Assembly: GCF_030378205.1 (NCBI RefSeq)
Contig: NZ_CP127385.1
Coordinates: forward strand, 6,798,001-6,862,000
DNA: 64,000 bases
From: Bradyrhizobium sp. NP1
Lineage (GTDB): Bacteria > Pseudomonadota > Alphaproteobacteria > Rhizobiales > Xanthobacteraceae
Direction of reading: 5' to 3'
Below the pieces are notes generated by a model, which saw nothing but the letters and a program-made list of their open reading frames with translations, had not been told where the DNA came from and did not search any database. Shown here piece by piece: positions 39,960-47,943 of the stretch (positions are counted from its first letter, which is position 1; every line of letters begins with the position of its first letter). Both the position numbers and the translations under genes were made by a program.

Positions 39960-40006
39960 CGGATCGGCGCGCGCGATAAAATTATTCTTCAGCCGCTGCC
40001 TTCTGA

Positions 40007-40033
40007 AGCCCCGCCGCGAGGTCGGGGCTTTTT
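40007..40033 (+). terminator. intrinsic terminator before the DapA-like gene
   Basis: AGCCCCG, 9-nt loop, CGGGGCT and a T-run, 42 bp upstream of the ATG at 40075. Just upstream CTTCAG..CTGAAG (39988-40006) forms another hairpin. Together with 39935-39959 this marks 39842-40033 as a likely small-RNA locus. Confidence 0.6.
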
Positions 40034-40074
40034 GCTGTCCACCTCCGGTACCCCACCACCAAAGGAGATGGACC

Positions 40075-40998
40075 ATGACTGATCTTCGAACCCAATTGCG
40101 GGGCCTGTGGCTGCCGCTGGTGACCCCGTTTCGCGACGGGGAACTCGACCAGCCATCGCTGCAACGGCTGGTCAGACATTATGCAGCCCGCCCGATCGAC
40201 GGGCTGGTGCTGGCAGCGACATCAGGCGAGGGCCTGGCGCTGGAGATGACGGAACTGGAGCGGCTGGTCGACACCGTGCGTGCCGAGCTTGCTGCCATCA
40301 GCCGCCATCTTCCGCTTTGCCTCGGACTTGCGGGCGCCGCAACGCACAGATTGTGCGGCACGCTCGACGACACCGCGGCATGGCCGATCGACGGCTACCT
40401 GATCTCGTCGCCCTATTACGTGCGGCCTTCGCAGCGCGGCCTGCTCGATCATTTCACCAGGCTTGCCGATCACGCCTCATGGCCGATTGTGCTCTACAAC
40501 ATTCCCTATCGCAGCGGCGTCGGCCTCGCCAACGAGACGCTGCTTGCGCTGGCCGAGCATCCCAACATCGTCGGCATGAAGGATTGCGGCACCGACCGCG
40601 CGCAGTCGGTCGAGTTCATGCGGACGCGACCGGCCGGCTTCCGCGTGCTGACCGGCGAGGACGCGCATTATTTCGACGCGCTCACTGATGGCGCCGACGG
40701 CGCGATCCTGCTGTCGGCCCATGTCGAGACCGAAAGCTTTGCCGCGGTGCGAACGCATCTCGCAGCCGGCGAAGCGGAGGCGGCGCTGGCGCGCTGGCAA
40801 TCGGTCGCCGAATTGACGCGGCTGTTGTTTGCCGAGCCGAGCCCGGCGCCCGCCAAGCACTGGCTGGCGCGGATCGGGCTGATCGACAGCGCCGAGGTGC
40901 GCCTGCCGATGGTCAGCGTCGGCCCCGAGCTCGCCGCGCGGCTCGATGCCGAGATCGCGCGACGCTCGCGCGCGCGGGCAACGATCGCGGCTGGTTAA
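40075..40998 (+). CDS. DapA-like (dihydrodipicolinate synthase family) aldolase/lyase
   Basis: 307 aa, slightly longer than DapA. The TIM-barrel family condenses or cleaves pyruvate via a lysine Schiff base. Visible: LVLAATSGEG (substrate loop), YNIPYRSGVG (Tyr and Arg) and the Schiff-base Lys in IVGMKDCGTD. A second, canonical dapA is probably elsewhere; this copy may use another substrate, since the family includes N-acetylneuraminate and other lyases. A good AAAGGAG site precedes the ATG. Confidence 0.88.
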   Translation: MTDLRTQLRGLWLPLVTPFRDGELDQPSLQRLVRHYAARPIDGLVLAATSGEGLALEMTELERLVDTVRAELAAISRHLPLCLGLAGAATHRLCGTLDDTAAWPIDGYLISSPYYVRPSQRGLLDHFTRLADHASWPIVLYNIPYRSGVGLANETLLALAEHPNIVGMKDCGTDRAQSVEFMRTRPAGFRVLTGEDAHYFDALTDGADGAILLSAHVETESFAAVRTHLAAGEAEAALARWQSVAELTRLLFAEPSPAPAKHWLARIGLIDSAEVRLPMVSVGPELAARLDAEIARRSRARATIAAG

Positions 40999-41103
40999 CG
41001 CCAGGTGAGCCGATCGGCTCAACTGCGTCTGACGGCCCGAGAATAAACTTTAGAATTTTCCGCGTATGGATTCTCCCGCTGGCAAAAGACGGGGGGAGAA
41101 ACC

Positions 41104-41235
41104 ATGGCCACCACAACGATCCGACGCGCGCGCGACGAGCGCCTGCAGGAACTTCTCATGATCGCGTCGTTCACCTTCTGGGCGACGCTGCTCGGCTTCG
41201 CGCCGGTGTTCGTGTTCCACTCGCTCGCAAGCTGA
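41104..41235 (+). CDS. very small single-pass membrane protein
   Basis: 43 aa, MATTTIRRARDERLQELLMI and a hydrophobic helix (SFTFWATLLGFAPVFVFHS). A GGGGGAG ribosome site lies about 7 nt before the ATG. The positively charged N-terminus suggests the C-terminus crosses the inner membrane. Function unknown; it precedes another tiny membrane protein (41569) with element F between them. Confidence 0.6.
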   Translation: MATTTIRRARDERLQELLMIASFTFWATLLGFAPVFVFHSLAS

Positions 41236-41372
41236 GCCGTCACGCGCGGCCTTCGCGCGTGCGATGGTTAGCAAACGGCAAAGCGGCGCTGCCGGTGGTT
41301 AATCGGCGGTAGTGCCTGCGGTCAAATCCGAGCGAATTCGCGACCGGCTTCTTAAAAGCTTTCGCGTATTGA

Positions 41373-41536
41373 GCAGTGCGGCGGTTCAGAAGTCCGCATC
41401 ATTGTCGCAGCGAGTTTGTCATGCGGACTTCTGAACCAAAGCCACACTGGATAATAAGTTGCTGGTGTCCTTCGCTTCCGAAGTTCGCAAACGAGAGAGC
41501 CGCGGAATAATGCGAACTTCGGAAGCGGGACACTAG
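41373..41536 (-). repeat. twin-palindrome element F (inverted)
   Basis: Hairpin F1 (41373-41450): GCAGTGCGGCGG..AGAAGTCCGCAT and ATGCGGACTTCT..AAAGCCACACTGG. Spacer is 11 nt (ATAATAAGTTG). Hairpin F2 (41462-41536): CTGGTGTCCTT..CCGAAGTTCGC and GCGAACTTCGG..GGGACACTAG. Type and bulges show it is inverted with respect to A and B. It fills much of the 333-bp gap between the two small membrane protein genes. Subfamily II. Confidence 0.85.
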
Positions 41537-41568
41537 CCCACAACAAAGCAAGAATTGCGGGGGGCGTC

Positions 41569-41727
41569 GTGGATACTCAAGTCAGTCCGGTCACCAGTCC
41601 GGCCATCAATCCAATTCCCGAACAGCAGGGCTTCACCACCGAGGACATCCTCTGGGCGATCGGCATCTGGTCGGCCATCCTGTTCCTGTCGCCGGTGATC
41701 GTGTTCTACATGCTGATGGTGGCGTGA
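41569..41727 (+). CDS. very small membrane protein
   Basis: 52 aa, starting with GTG at 41569 after GGGGGG. Polar N-terminus (DTQVSPVTSPAINPIPEQQG), then a hydrophobic helix (LWAIGIWSAILFLSPVIVFY). Not recognised. The stop is 89 bp before the converging ParA-like gene. Confidence 0.55.
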   Translation: MDTQVSPVTSPAINPIPEQQGFTTEDILWAIGIWSAILFLSPVIVFYMLMVA

Positions 41728-41816
41728 CGCCGCGCCGTCGCGGCTGGCTAGAAAAGAAAAAACACGCAAAGCAGGTGCTCTGCGCGTTTCTTCTGGAGGA
41801 CATCGAAAGCTTGCGA

Positions 41817-42494
41817 CTACGCCGCCTGCTTGTGCATCGCGCCGCTGGCGGAGGCAGTGCCGCGGATCGCTTTCACCGAGCGCTCGATCGCGGCCCACAA
41901 CCTTGCGATCTCGGCCGCAGCGCGGCCCTCGGCATAATATTCCCGCGCGCCTTCGCCATGACCGAGCGCCATCAGGAGATCGGCGCGGTTGGTGATCTGT
42001 CCGCCCCAGACCGGTGCGCGGAATTTCGCCAGCGCCTCGCGCGCAATCGTCACGATCGGGCTTTCCGCGTCGTCACGGCGCGCCGGTGCGCCGTTGAGCA
42101 CGACCGCGTAGGGCTTGCGCGCGGCGCGGCACATCTGGATGGTTTCCTGCACCGCGTTGACGTCGAACACGCCCGGGCGCGCCGGGATGATGACCATCGT
42201 TGCGTTCTTGATCGAGTCGTCGACGACGGCCGACAGGTTCGGCGGCGTGTCGATCAGAACCCACTCGACGCCGTCGCGCCTGGCATTCGCGATGATGCCG
42301 CTGACCGAATTGACGGCGGCCTTGATTGGCGGCTCGTTGGTGCCGCGCAACTTGTGCCAGAGCGTCAAGGACCCCTGCGGATCCGCGTCAACAAGCAGAA
42401 CAGGCTTGGTTGCCTTGATCTGCGCGGCGAGATGGGCGGCCAGGGTGCTTTTTCCTGAGCCTCCCTTACGCGAAGCGAAAACAATGACGTTCAT
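41817..42494 (-). CDS. orphan ParA-family ATPase
   Basis: 225 aa. Deviant Walker A (SRKGGSGKSTLAAHLAAQIK), switch region VLLVDADPQGSL and Walker B VLIDTPPN. No ParB gene nearby. ParA-type proteins act in DNA or cell-component positioning; single copies away from parB are often used for positioning other cargos or for plasmid-derived functions. The role of this one cannot be read from the sequence. It has a short C-terminus (AMHKQAA). Confidence 0.88.
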   Translation of the reverse strand: MNVIVFASRKGGSGKSTLAAHLAAQIKATKPVLLVDADPQGSLTLWHKLRGTNEPPIKAAVNSVSGIIANARRDGVEWVLIDTPPNLSAVVDDSIKNATMVIIPARPGVFDVNAVQETIQMCRAARKPYAVVLNGAPARRDDAESPIVTIAREALAKFRAPVWGGQITNRADLLMALGHGEGAREYYAEGRAAAEIARLWAAIERSVKAIRGTASASGAMHKQAA

Positions 42495-42833
42495 ACGTCG
42501 GCCTCCAGATTGACCCCAGAAGCTGAAAATGAATCAACGCGGTGATTCGCGAAAGAAAAATTTACCCACTGTTCATGAAGACGCCACCGATTCGGCGAAA
42601 CCTGGGCTTTTGAGTCACACTGTGGTGTTGCAACCGCTGCGTGAGGTGCCTCACAAAGGGCCTTTGACAGGGTTGACGATCGTTCGCTGCGATCAGCGCT
42701 CCACGTCGCAACCGCGCAACCAGTCCGAGCACGCGCCAATCAGCTCCGCACCACAAAAAGGCAGCGGCTGCGAACAAACCGAGTCCGCTTTGCGGCGCGC
42801 GCCAATCGGTCGCGCAGCGATCGAGGCCGCGGC
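42495..42833. other. 339-bp gap without a supported gene
   Basis: Lower in GC than its surroundings. Two overlapping reading frames of 82 and 102 aa on opposite strands lack a convincing ribosome site and codon bias. It likely holds the promoter of the ParA-like gene; no element of the repeat families is seen. Confidence 0.4.
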
Positions 42834-43181
42834 TTAAGTCTCTTCCGGATGCGCGCGCCGCTTCTTGCGCGCCCTGAATGTCGGCTTGTGCGCGGCGGCC
42901 GGCCTGATGCTGGCAGGCTCGCCCGCGGCCGCGCCGTCCGGCCGGCGTGGCGAGCGGAAGAACGCGGCGCAGGGCGGCGACAGTTCGGCCTTGCGGCGGA
43001 TCATGCAGGCGGTGATGCGATCGACATCGGGAATTTCCGAACCGCACAGGCGAAACGCGTCGCCCGTGCAGGCCTGCTGCTCCTCCTGGCTATAGGCCGC
43101 GCCCGGCGTCGGATGCATCGCGATCGCAAGCGCGAGCGCCAAAAGGCCGAGCTGAAGCTTTCCCGAAGAGATCGCCGACAT
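42834..43181 (-). CDS. small secreted cysteine-rich protein
   Basis: 115 aa from the ATG at 43181; GTG 43193 is an alternative. Signal peptide (LLALALAIAMHPTPGAAYSQ). Mature N-terminal motif ACTGDAFRLCGSEIPDVDRI then ACMIRRKAELSPPCAAFF has the spacing seen in Cys-rich repeats of small periplasmic proteins. The C-terminus is basic. Function unknown. The 43182-43510 gap upstream shows no other gene. Confidence 0.68.
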   Translation of the reverse strand: MSAISSGKLQLGLLALALAIAMHPTPGAAYSQEEQQACTGDAFRLCGSEIPDVDRITACMIRRKAELSPPCAAFFRSPRRPDGAAAGEPASIRPAAAHKPTFRARKKRRAHPEET

Positions 43182-43510
43182 CGCTGCCCCCACCCCATTA
43201 TTTCAGGGAATTCTGGGTGAAGGGCGAGGGATTCGCAAGCAGCCGGCGACAGAAAGCCGCGCCGGAAACAACGAAACTGTTGACCACTTGTCAGGCGAAG
43301 CCGACCTCGATGCGACGTTCCCTTCCGGAGACGATCCCGCAGGCGCGAAGCTTCGGCCGCGCCGATCATCTGCAACATGAGCGCCGCAGGCGGTCGCGAC
43401 GGCCGCGATGAGGGCGTGCGTTTCCGGCCGGGAGCGAACAGCGCCAGCACGGCCTTCAGCGACCGCGAATATTGCAAGTGGACGCTGCCCGCTTGTGCTA
43501 GGATCAGATC

Positions 43511-46312
43511 ATGACGATCGGGATTACCGGACCCGAACGGCAGGTCCCGGGGCGAAGCGCCCTGGCACGGTGGGTTGTTGCTGCAATCATCGTCATCATC
43601 ATCTTGCTGTGGCTGGCCAGGATAGCCGGCGAAATCCTGGTCGACTGGCTCTGGTTTTCCGCGGTCGGCTATCTCCAGGTCTTCTGGACAAGCCTGGGCG
43701 CCGAAGCGGCGATCTTCGCCGCCGTTTTCGCCGCAACGGCCGCGGTCCTGTGGTTGAACGGATGGCTCGCGGTACGCTTCGCCCGACCGCCGTCGATGCC
43801 GCCTGTCACCGCCCCCGGGGGGAAGCGGCCCGATCCATTCGCGGTTGCGCGCGAGCAACGGACATTGTCACGCCTGGTCGCCGGCACCGCGGTGCTGCTC
43901 GCGGTGCTGGTGGCCGCGCGCGAAGCCGGCGACTGGGCAACCCTGCTGCGCTACATCTATCAGGTGCCCTACGGTTCAACCGATCCGCTCTACGGCAAGG
44001 ACATCGGCTTCTACCTGTTCTCGCTGCCCGTCTATGTCCAGATCAAGAACTGGATGCTGTTCACGCTGGTTCTGAGCGCGCTGTTCGCGGGCGCGGTCTA
44101 CTGGTGGCATGGCGACATCGAATACGGCCCGCATCAGCGATCGATGTCTCCCGTGGCGCTCGCTCACGGCTCGGCGCTGCTCGGTCTGTTGTTCGCCGTA
44201 AAGGCCTGGTCGTACGGTCTCGATCGCTATCTGCTGCTCTACGGCGACAATGGCGTCGTCGTCGGCGCCAGCTACACGGACATCCACGTGCAGCTTCCGG
44301 TGCTGTGGCTGCTGATCGGGCTTTCAATCCTCGCCGCGGTTGCCGCCTGGGCGAACCTGGGCGCGCGAGGCTACCTGCTTCCGGCGGCCGCGATCCTGCT
44401 CGTGTTCGGCAGCGCCTTCGTGCTGTCCGGCATCGTTCCCGCGCTGTTTCGCCAGATCTTCGTCAAGCCGAGCGAGCTGCAGCTGGAGAAGCCGTATATC
44501 GAGCGCAACATCGCGCTGACCCGGCAGGCCTATGATCTCGACCGGATCGTCGCCAAGCCGTTTGCCGCCGAACAGACCCTGACCTTCCGGACGCTGCAGG
44601 CCAACAAGGCGACGATCGACAACATCAGGCTGTGGGACTGGCTGCCGCTGTACGACACCTATGCGCAGCTTCAGGAGATCCGGACCTATTACAAATTCCA
44701 TGACCTCGACGTCGATCGCTACTGGCTCGACGGCGCCTATCAGAGCGTGATGCTGTCGGCCCGCGAGCTGCAGCCTTCGCTGCTGCCGTCCAACGCCCAG
44801 ACATGGGTCAACCGCCACGTGCTGTTCACCCACGGCAGCGGCGCGGTCATGAGCCCGGTGACCCGCAAGACCATCGAGGGACTGCCCTACTTCTACCTGC
44901 GCGACATTCCCCCCGTCGCGGACGGAGGCCCCGCGATCCGCGAGCCGCGCGTCTATTATGGCGAGGAGAGCAACACATACGTCATCGTCAAGGGCACGGT
45001 TCCGGAGTTCGACTACCCGAAAGGGCAGGACAACGTCTACGCGGCCTACGGCGGCAGCGGCGGCGTCCCGGTCGGCAGCCTTTTGCGGAGAATGCTGTTC
45101 GCCCAGTACTTCAACGACGTGAACCTGCTTCTCACCGACTACATCGCGAGCGACAGCCGCATCATGATCCGTCGCAATATCCGGGAACGCGTGCGCACCA
45201 TCGCTCCGTTTCTGACGCTCGATCACGACCCCTATCTGGTCATCAGCGACGGCCGGCTGTTCTGGATCCAGGACGCCTACACGACGAGCTCATATTTTCC
45301 TTCCGCGCAGCCGGCGCAGGATCTCGACCTCAACTACATCCGCAATTCCGTGAAGATCCTGATCGACGCCTATAACGGCACCGTCGCGTTCTATCTGGCG
45401 GACCCCACCGATCCGATCGCGGCGACCTACGGGCGGATCTTCCCCGGCCTGTTCAAGCCGTTCGCCGCAATGCCGGCGGACCTGCAGAAGCACATCCGCT
45501 ATCCGGAGGACCTGTTCTTGATCCAGGCGCGGATCTATCAGACCTATCACATGGAAGCGGCCGAGGTTTTCTACAATCGCGAGGACCTCTGGCAGTTTCC
45601 GCGCCAGCCGGGCAGCGACGGCATCGCGATGATGGCGCCCTACTACATCATCATGCGGCTGCCGGGCGAGCCGCAGGCCGAGTTCTTTCTCATGGTTCCG
45701 ATGGTGCCGAGCCGCCGCGACAACATGATCGCGTGGCTCGCCGCGCGCTGCGATCCGCCCGACTACGGCAAGCTGATCGTCTACGAATTTCCCAAGGACA
45801 GGCTGATCTATGGTCCGTTCCAGATCGAGGCGCGGATCAACCAGACCACCGAGATTTCGCAACAGATCACGCTGTGGAATCAGATGGGATCGCGGGTGAT
45901 CCGCGGCGCGAACCTGCTCGTGATTCCGATCGAGAACGCGATCCTCTATGTCACGCCGCTCTACCTGCGCGCCGAATACGGGCACCTGCCGGAGCTGAAA
46001 CGGGTGATCGCGGCCTATGGGGAAAAGGTGGTCATGAAGGAGACGCTGGCCGAGGCGCTGTCGGCGCTCTTCCCCGAACCGGGCGTCACGCCGACCGCGC
46101 CCAGCGCGGCGACGAAAACGCCGCTCGCGGGCCCTGCCCGGCAGGCCCTCGATCACTACAGTCAGGCGATGGAGCGCCTGAAGGCGGGCGACTGGGCCGG
46201 CTTCGGCACGCAGATCGAGGCGATGCGCGCGCTGCTGGAGCAATTGAGCAAGCAGCCGAGCGACGCGGAGCATCCGGCGCTGGACGGCGGAAAGGCCGAT
46301 GAGAGCCGCTGA
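43511..46312 (+). CDS. UPF0182 (COG1615) large membrane protein
   Basis: 933 aa. About seven hydrophobic helices in the first third (VVAAIIVIIILLWLARIAGE onward), then a large extracytoplasmic part (about 330-870) with many aromatic residues (NVYAAYGGSGGVPVG, DLNYIRNSVKILIDAYNG), and a hydrophilic C-terminal tail. It matches the UPF0182 family in length and layout. Function unknown; it has been suggested to be an inner-membrane protein of the cell envelope. Confidence 0.9.
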   Translation: MTIGITGPERQVPGRSALARWVVAAIIVIIILLWLARIAGEILVDWLWFSAVGYLQVFWTSLGAEAAIFAAVFAATAAVLWLNGWLAVRFARPPSMPPVTAPGGKRPDPFAVAREQRTLSRLVAGTAVLLAVLVAAREAGDWATLLRYIYQVPYGSTDPLYGKDIGFYLFSLPVYVQIKNWMLFTLVLSALFAGAVYWWHGDIEYGPHQRSMSPVALAHGSALLGLLFAVKAWSYGLDRYLLLYGDNGVVVGASYTDIHVQLPVLWLLIGLSILAAVAAWANLGARGYLLPAAAILLVFGSAFVLSGIVPALFRQIFVKPSELQLEKPYIERNIALTRQAYDLDRIVAKPFAAEQTLTFRTLQANKATIDNIRLWDWLPLYDTYAQLQEIRTYYKFHDLDVDRYWLDGAYQSVMLSARELQPSLLPSNAQTWVNRHVLFTHGSGAVMSPVTRKTIEGLPYFYLRDIPPVADGGPAIREPRVYYGEESNTYVIVKGTVPEFDYPKGQDNVYAAYGGSGGVPVGSLLRRMLFAQYFNDVNLLLTDYIASDSRIMIRRNIRERVRTIAPFLTLDHDPYLVISDGRLFWIQDAYTTSSYFPSAQPAQDLDLNYIRNSVKILIDAYNGTVAFYLADPTDPIAATYGRIFPGLFKPFAAMPADLQKHIRYPEDLFLIQARIYQTYHMEAAEVFYNREDLWQFPRQPGSDGIAMMAPYYIIMRLPGEPQAEFFLMVPMVPSRRDNMIAWLAARCDPPDYGKLIVYEFPKDRLIYGPFQIEARINQTTEISQQITLWNQMGSRVIRGANLLVIPIENAILYVTPLYLRAEYGHLPELKRVIAAYGEKVVMKETLAEALSALFPEPGVTPTAPSAATKTPLAGPARQALDHYSQAMERLKAGDWAGFGTQIEAMRALLEQLSKQPSDAEHPALDGGKADESR

Positions 46313-46383
46313 TCGCGCTGGAATCCTGCATGAGCGGCTTCGAGGAGAGCGCAGGCGTACACTAAATTATTGATTTGATTTGG

Positions 46384-46460
46384 TGGTACAGTTGGGTGGG
46401 CTCGAACCACCGACCTCCTGTTCCACAGACAGGCGCTCTAACCAACTGAGCTACAACTGC
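46384..46460 (-). tRNA. tRNA-His (GTG)
   Basis: 77 nt on the minus strand ending in an encoded CCA. Acceptor GCAGTTG/CAACTGT, TAGCTCAGTTGGTTAGAGC D-arm, anticodon loop CTGTGGA with anticodon GTG, and T arm GGTGG-TTCGAGC-CCACC. The base before G1 is T (plus-strand A at 46461), so no G-1 is encoded, and position 73 is A. This is the special tRNA-His form known for part of the Alphaproteobacteria. Confidence 0.96.
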
Positions 46461-46571
46461 ATCCCTCGAAGCCCCGCGCAAAAGGGGGGGGCCGAACGGG
46501 CCGGAAACTAGGTGCAACGGCCGCCTTTGGCAAGGCCGATCAGCCTCTTGTCGGCGGACTCCTCAACGCAA

Positions 46572-46596
46572 AAACCCGGGCGCAGCGCCCGGGTTT
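46572..46596 (-). terminator. phasin intrinsic terminator
   Basis: AAACCCGGGC, loop GCAGC, GCCCGGGTTT; the minus strand continues with a TTTTTG run. It lies 25 bp after the stop of the phasin gene at 46621. Confidence 0.85.
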
Positions 46597-46620
46597 CGCA
46601 AGGGGCGGAAGCTTCAAGGA

Positions 46621-47055
46621 TCAGGCGGCCGGCTTGTAGTACTTCGAGGCGCTTTCCTTGATCGGCTCGACGGTTTCCGACGCGACCCGCTGGGACAGCT
46701 CGGCGAGCTCCTTGGCCTGGGCCGAGAGGGTCTCGAACTGCTTGCGCGTATGCGCAGTCCACAGCTCCAGCGCTTCCGCCGGCGACTTCACGCCGAACAG
46801 CTCCTGGGCGAAATCGAGCGAAGCGGTGGTGTTGGCCTTGAAGAACTCGACGAGCTTGGCGGAATACTCGCTCGTGCCCTTGCTGGCGCGGGTGAACACC
46901 GCCTCGATGGTGCCGTTGTGCTGTTCGGCGGCATCCTTGAACTTGGCGTAGTTGTCGCGGGCCTGCGAAACGCCTTTCTCGGCGAAGGCGCGGACCTGCT
47001 CGGGAACTTCGAAGGGAATGACGGAGGCAGAGAAGGGATCGGAGGCGTTCGGCAT
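46621..47055 (-). CDS. phasin family protein (larger copy)
   Basis: 144 aa from the ATG at 47055 (MPNASDPFSASVIPFEVPEQ). Almost all helical and amphipathic, with the phasin core PEQVRAFAEKGVSQARDNYA and FKANTTASLDFAQELFGVKS. Phasins coat polyhydroxyalkanoate granules and control their size and number. An in-frame extension to 47175 is not expected to be used. A second phasin is next at 47283-47666. Confidence 0.9.
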   Translation of the reverse strand: MPNASDPFSASVIPFEVPEQVRAFAEKGVSQARDNYAKFKDAAEQHNGTIEAVFTRASKGTSEYSAKLVEFFKANTTASLDFAQELFGVKSPAEALELWTAHTRKQFETLSAQAKELAELSQRVASETVEPIKESASKYYKPAA

Positions 47056-47282
47056 CGGGGATGTCCTTGGCGACTGAGGTATGGCGATACTCGTTCCAGG
47101 CCGCGCGCCGGCGGCAGGAGCTAGGTACTTCGAACGAAGGTCACTCAGGGTCTGGGGGCGCCGGAGGTCCGGCATTCCCCATTTAACACGTACATCGTGT
47201 CAATTTTGTGCAATGCAACGTATTGGCGTGCATTGCCGCGTGCGCCGGGCAGACGGGTCCCGGCTACCTGCGGTTGCCCCGG

Positions 47283-47666
47283 CTAGTTCTTGGGCTTCGC
47301 CGCATCCATCGCCGCGCGGCCGACGATCTGGCCCATCTCGCTCGCCTGCTCGGCCAGCGTGCGCATCTGGCTCTGCACATAGGCGCTGTGCAGCCGCATC
47401 ACCTCGGTGAGATCCTTGGCTTGCAGCAGCGATTGCGCGTAGTCCAGCGACGACTGCACGTTCTTCTCGGCATAGGCGAGCGCCTTGGCGCTGATGTCCT
47501 TGGCGCCGGCCCGCACCGTCTCGCCGCGTTCTTCCAGCGAGCCGGCGGCAGCCTGCGCGTTGGTCAAAAACTTCTCGAAGGTCTGGCGCGCCTGCTCGAA
47601 GCTCGCCTCCGCCATCGACCGCATGTCCTTTGGAATCTCGAAATGGTCGCGCCCTTCATCGCTCAT
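47283..47666 (-). CDS. phasin family protein (second copy)
   Basis: 127 aa from the ATG at 47666, which has a strong AGGAGA site. Same helical pattern: IPKDMRSMAEASFEQARQTF, then LDYAQSLLQAKDLTEVMRLH. Likely a paralogue of the gene at 46621, with its own promoter (227-bp gap). Two phasins side by side suggest different affinities for the PHA granule surface. Confidence 0.88.
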   Translation of the reverse strand: MSDEGRDHFEIPKDMRSMAEASFEQARQTFEKFLTNAQAAAGSLEERGETVRAGAKDISAKALAYAEKNVQSSLDYAQSLLQAKDLTEVMRLHSAYVQSQMRTLAEQASEMGQIVGRAAMDAAKPKN

Positions 47667-47943
47667 GGTCGTTCTCCTGTTGGATGACCGTCGCGCCCCT
47701 TGAACTGACCCTAGCACCAGCCGCCTGCAGCGATGTGACGTGCTCGCATCGACCGGCCGCGGCCTATAGGCGCGGGACCCTATCAACCCGCGGCCACCGG
47801 GATGGTTGCTACTGCGCGCAAGGTTGGTTGTCCGGTTAAGGTTATCCCGGCTTTAGCGCAGCCGGCCGGCCCCAGGCGGTGGACCTCGCCCCTCGCAGGC
47901 GATAGTAACCCTCTGTTAACGTTGTCGATTGTTTGACCGACGG

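Noticed and set aside
42529..42837. Plus-strand 102-aa frame between the ParA-like and Cys-rich genes
   Set aside because: No ribosome site, no hydrophobic or domain pattern and an overlapping frame on the other strand; treated as noncoding.
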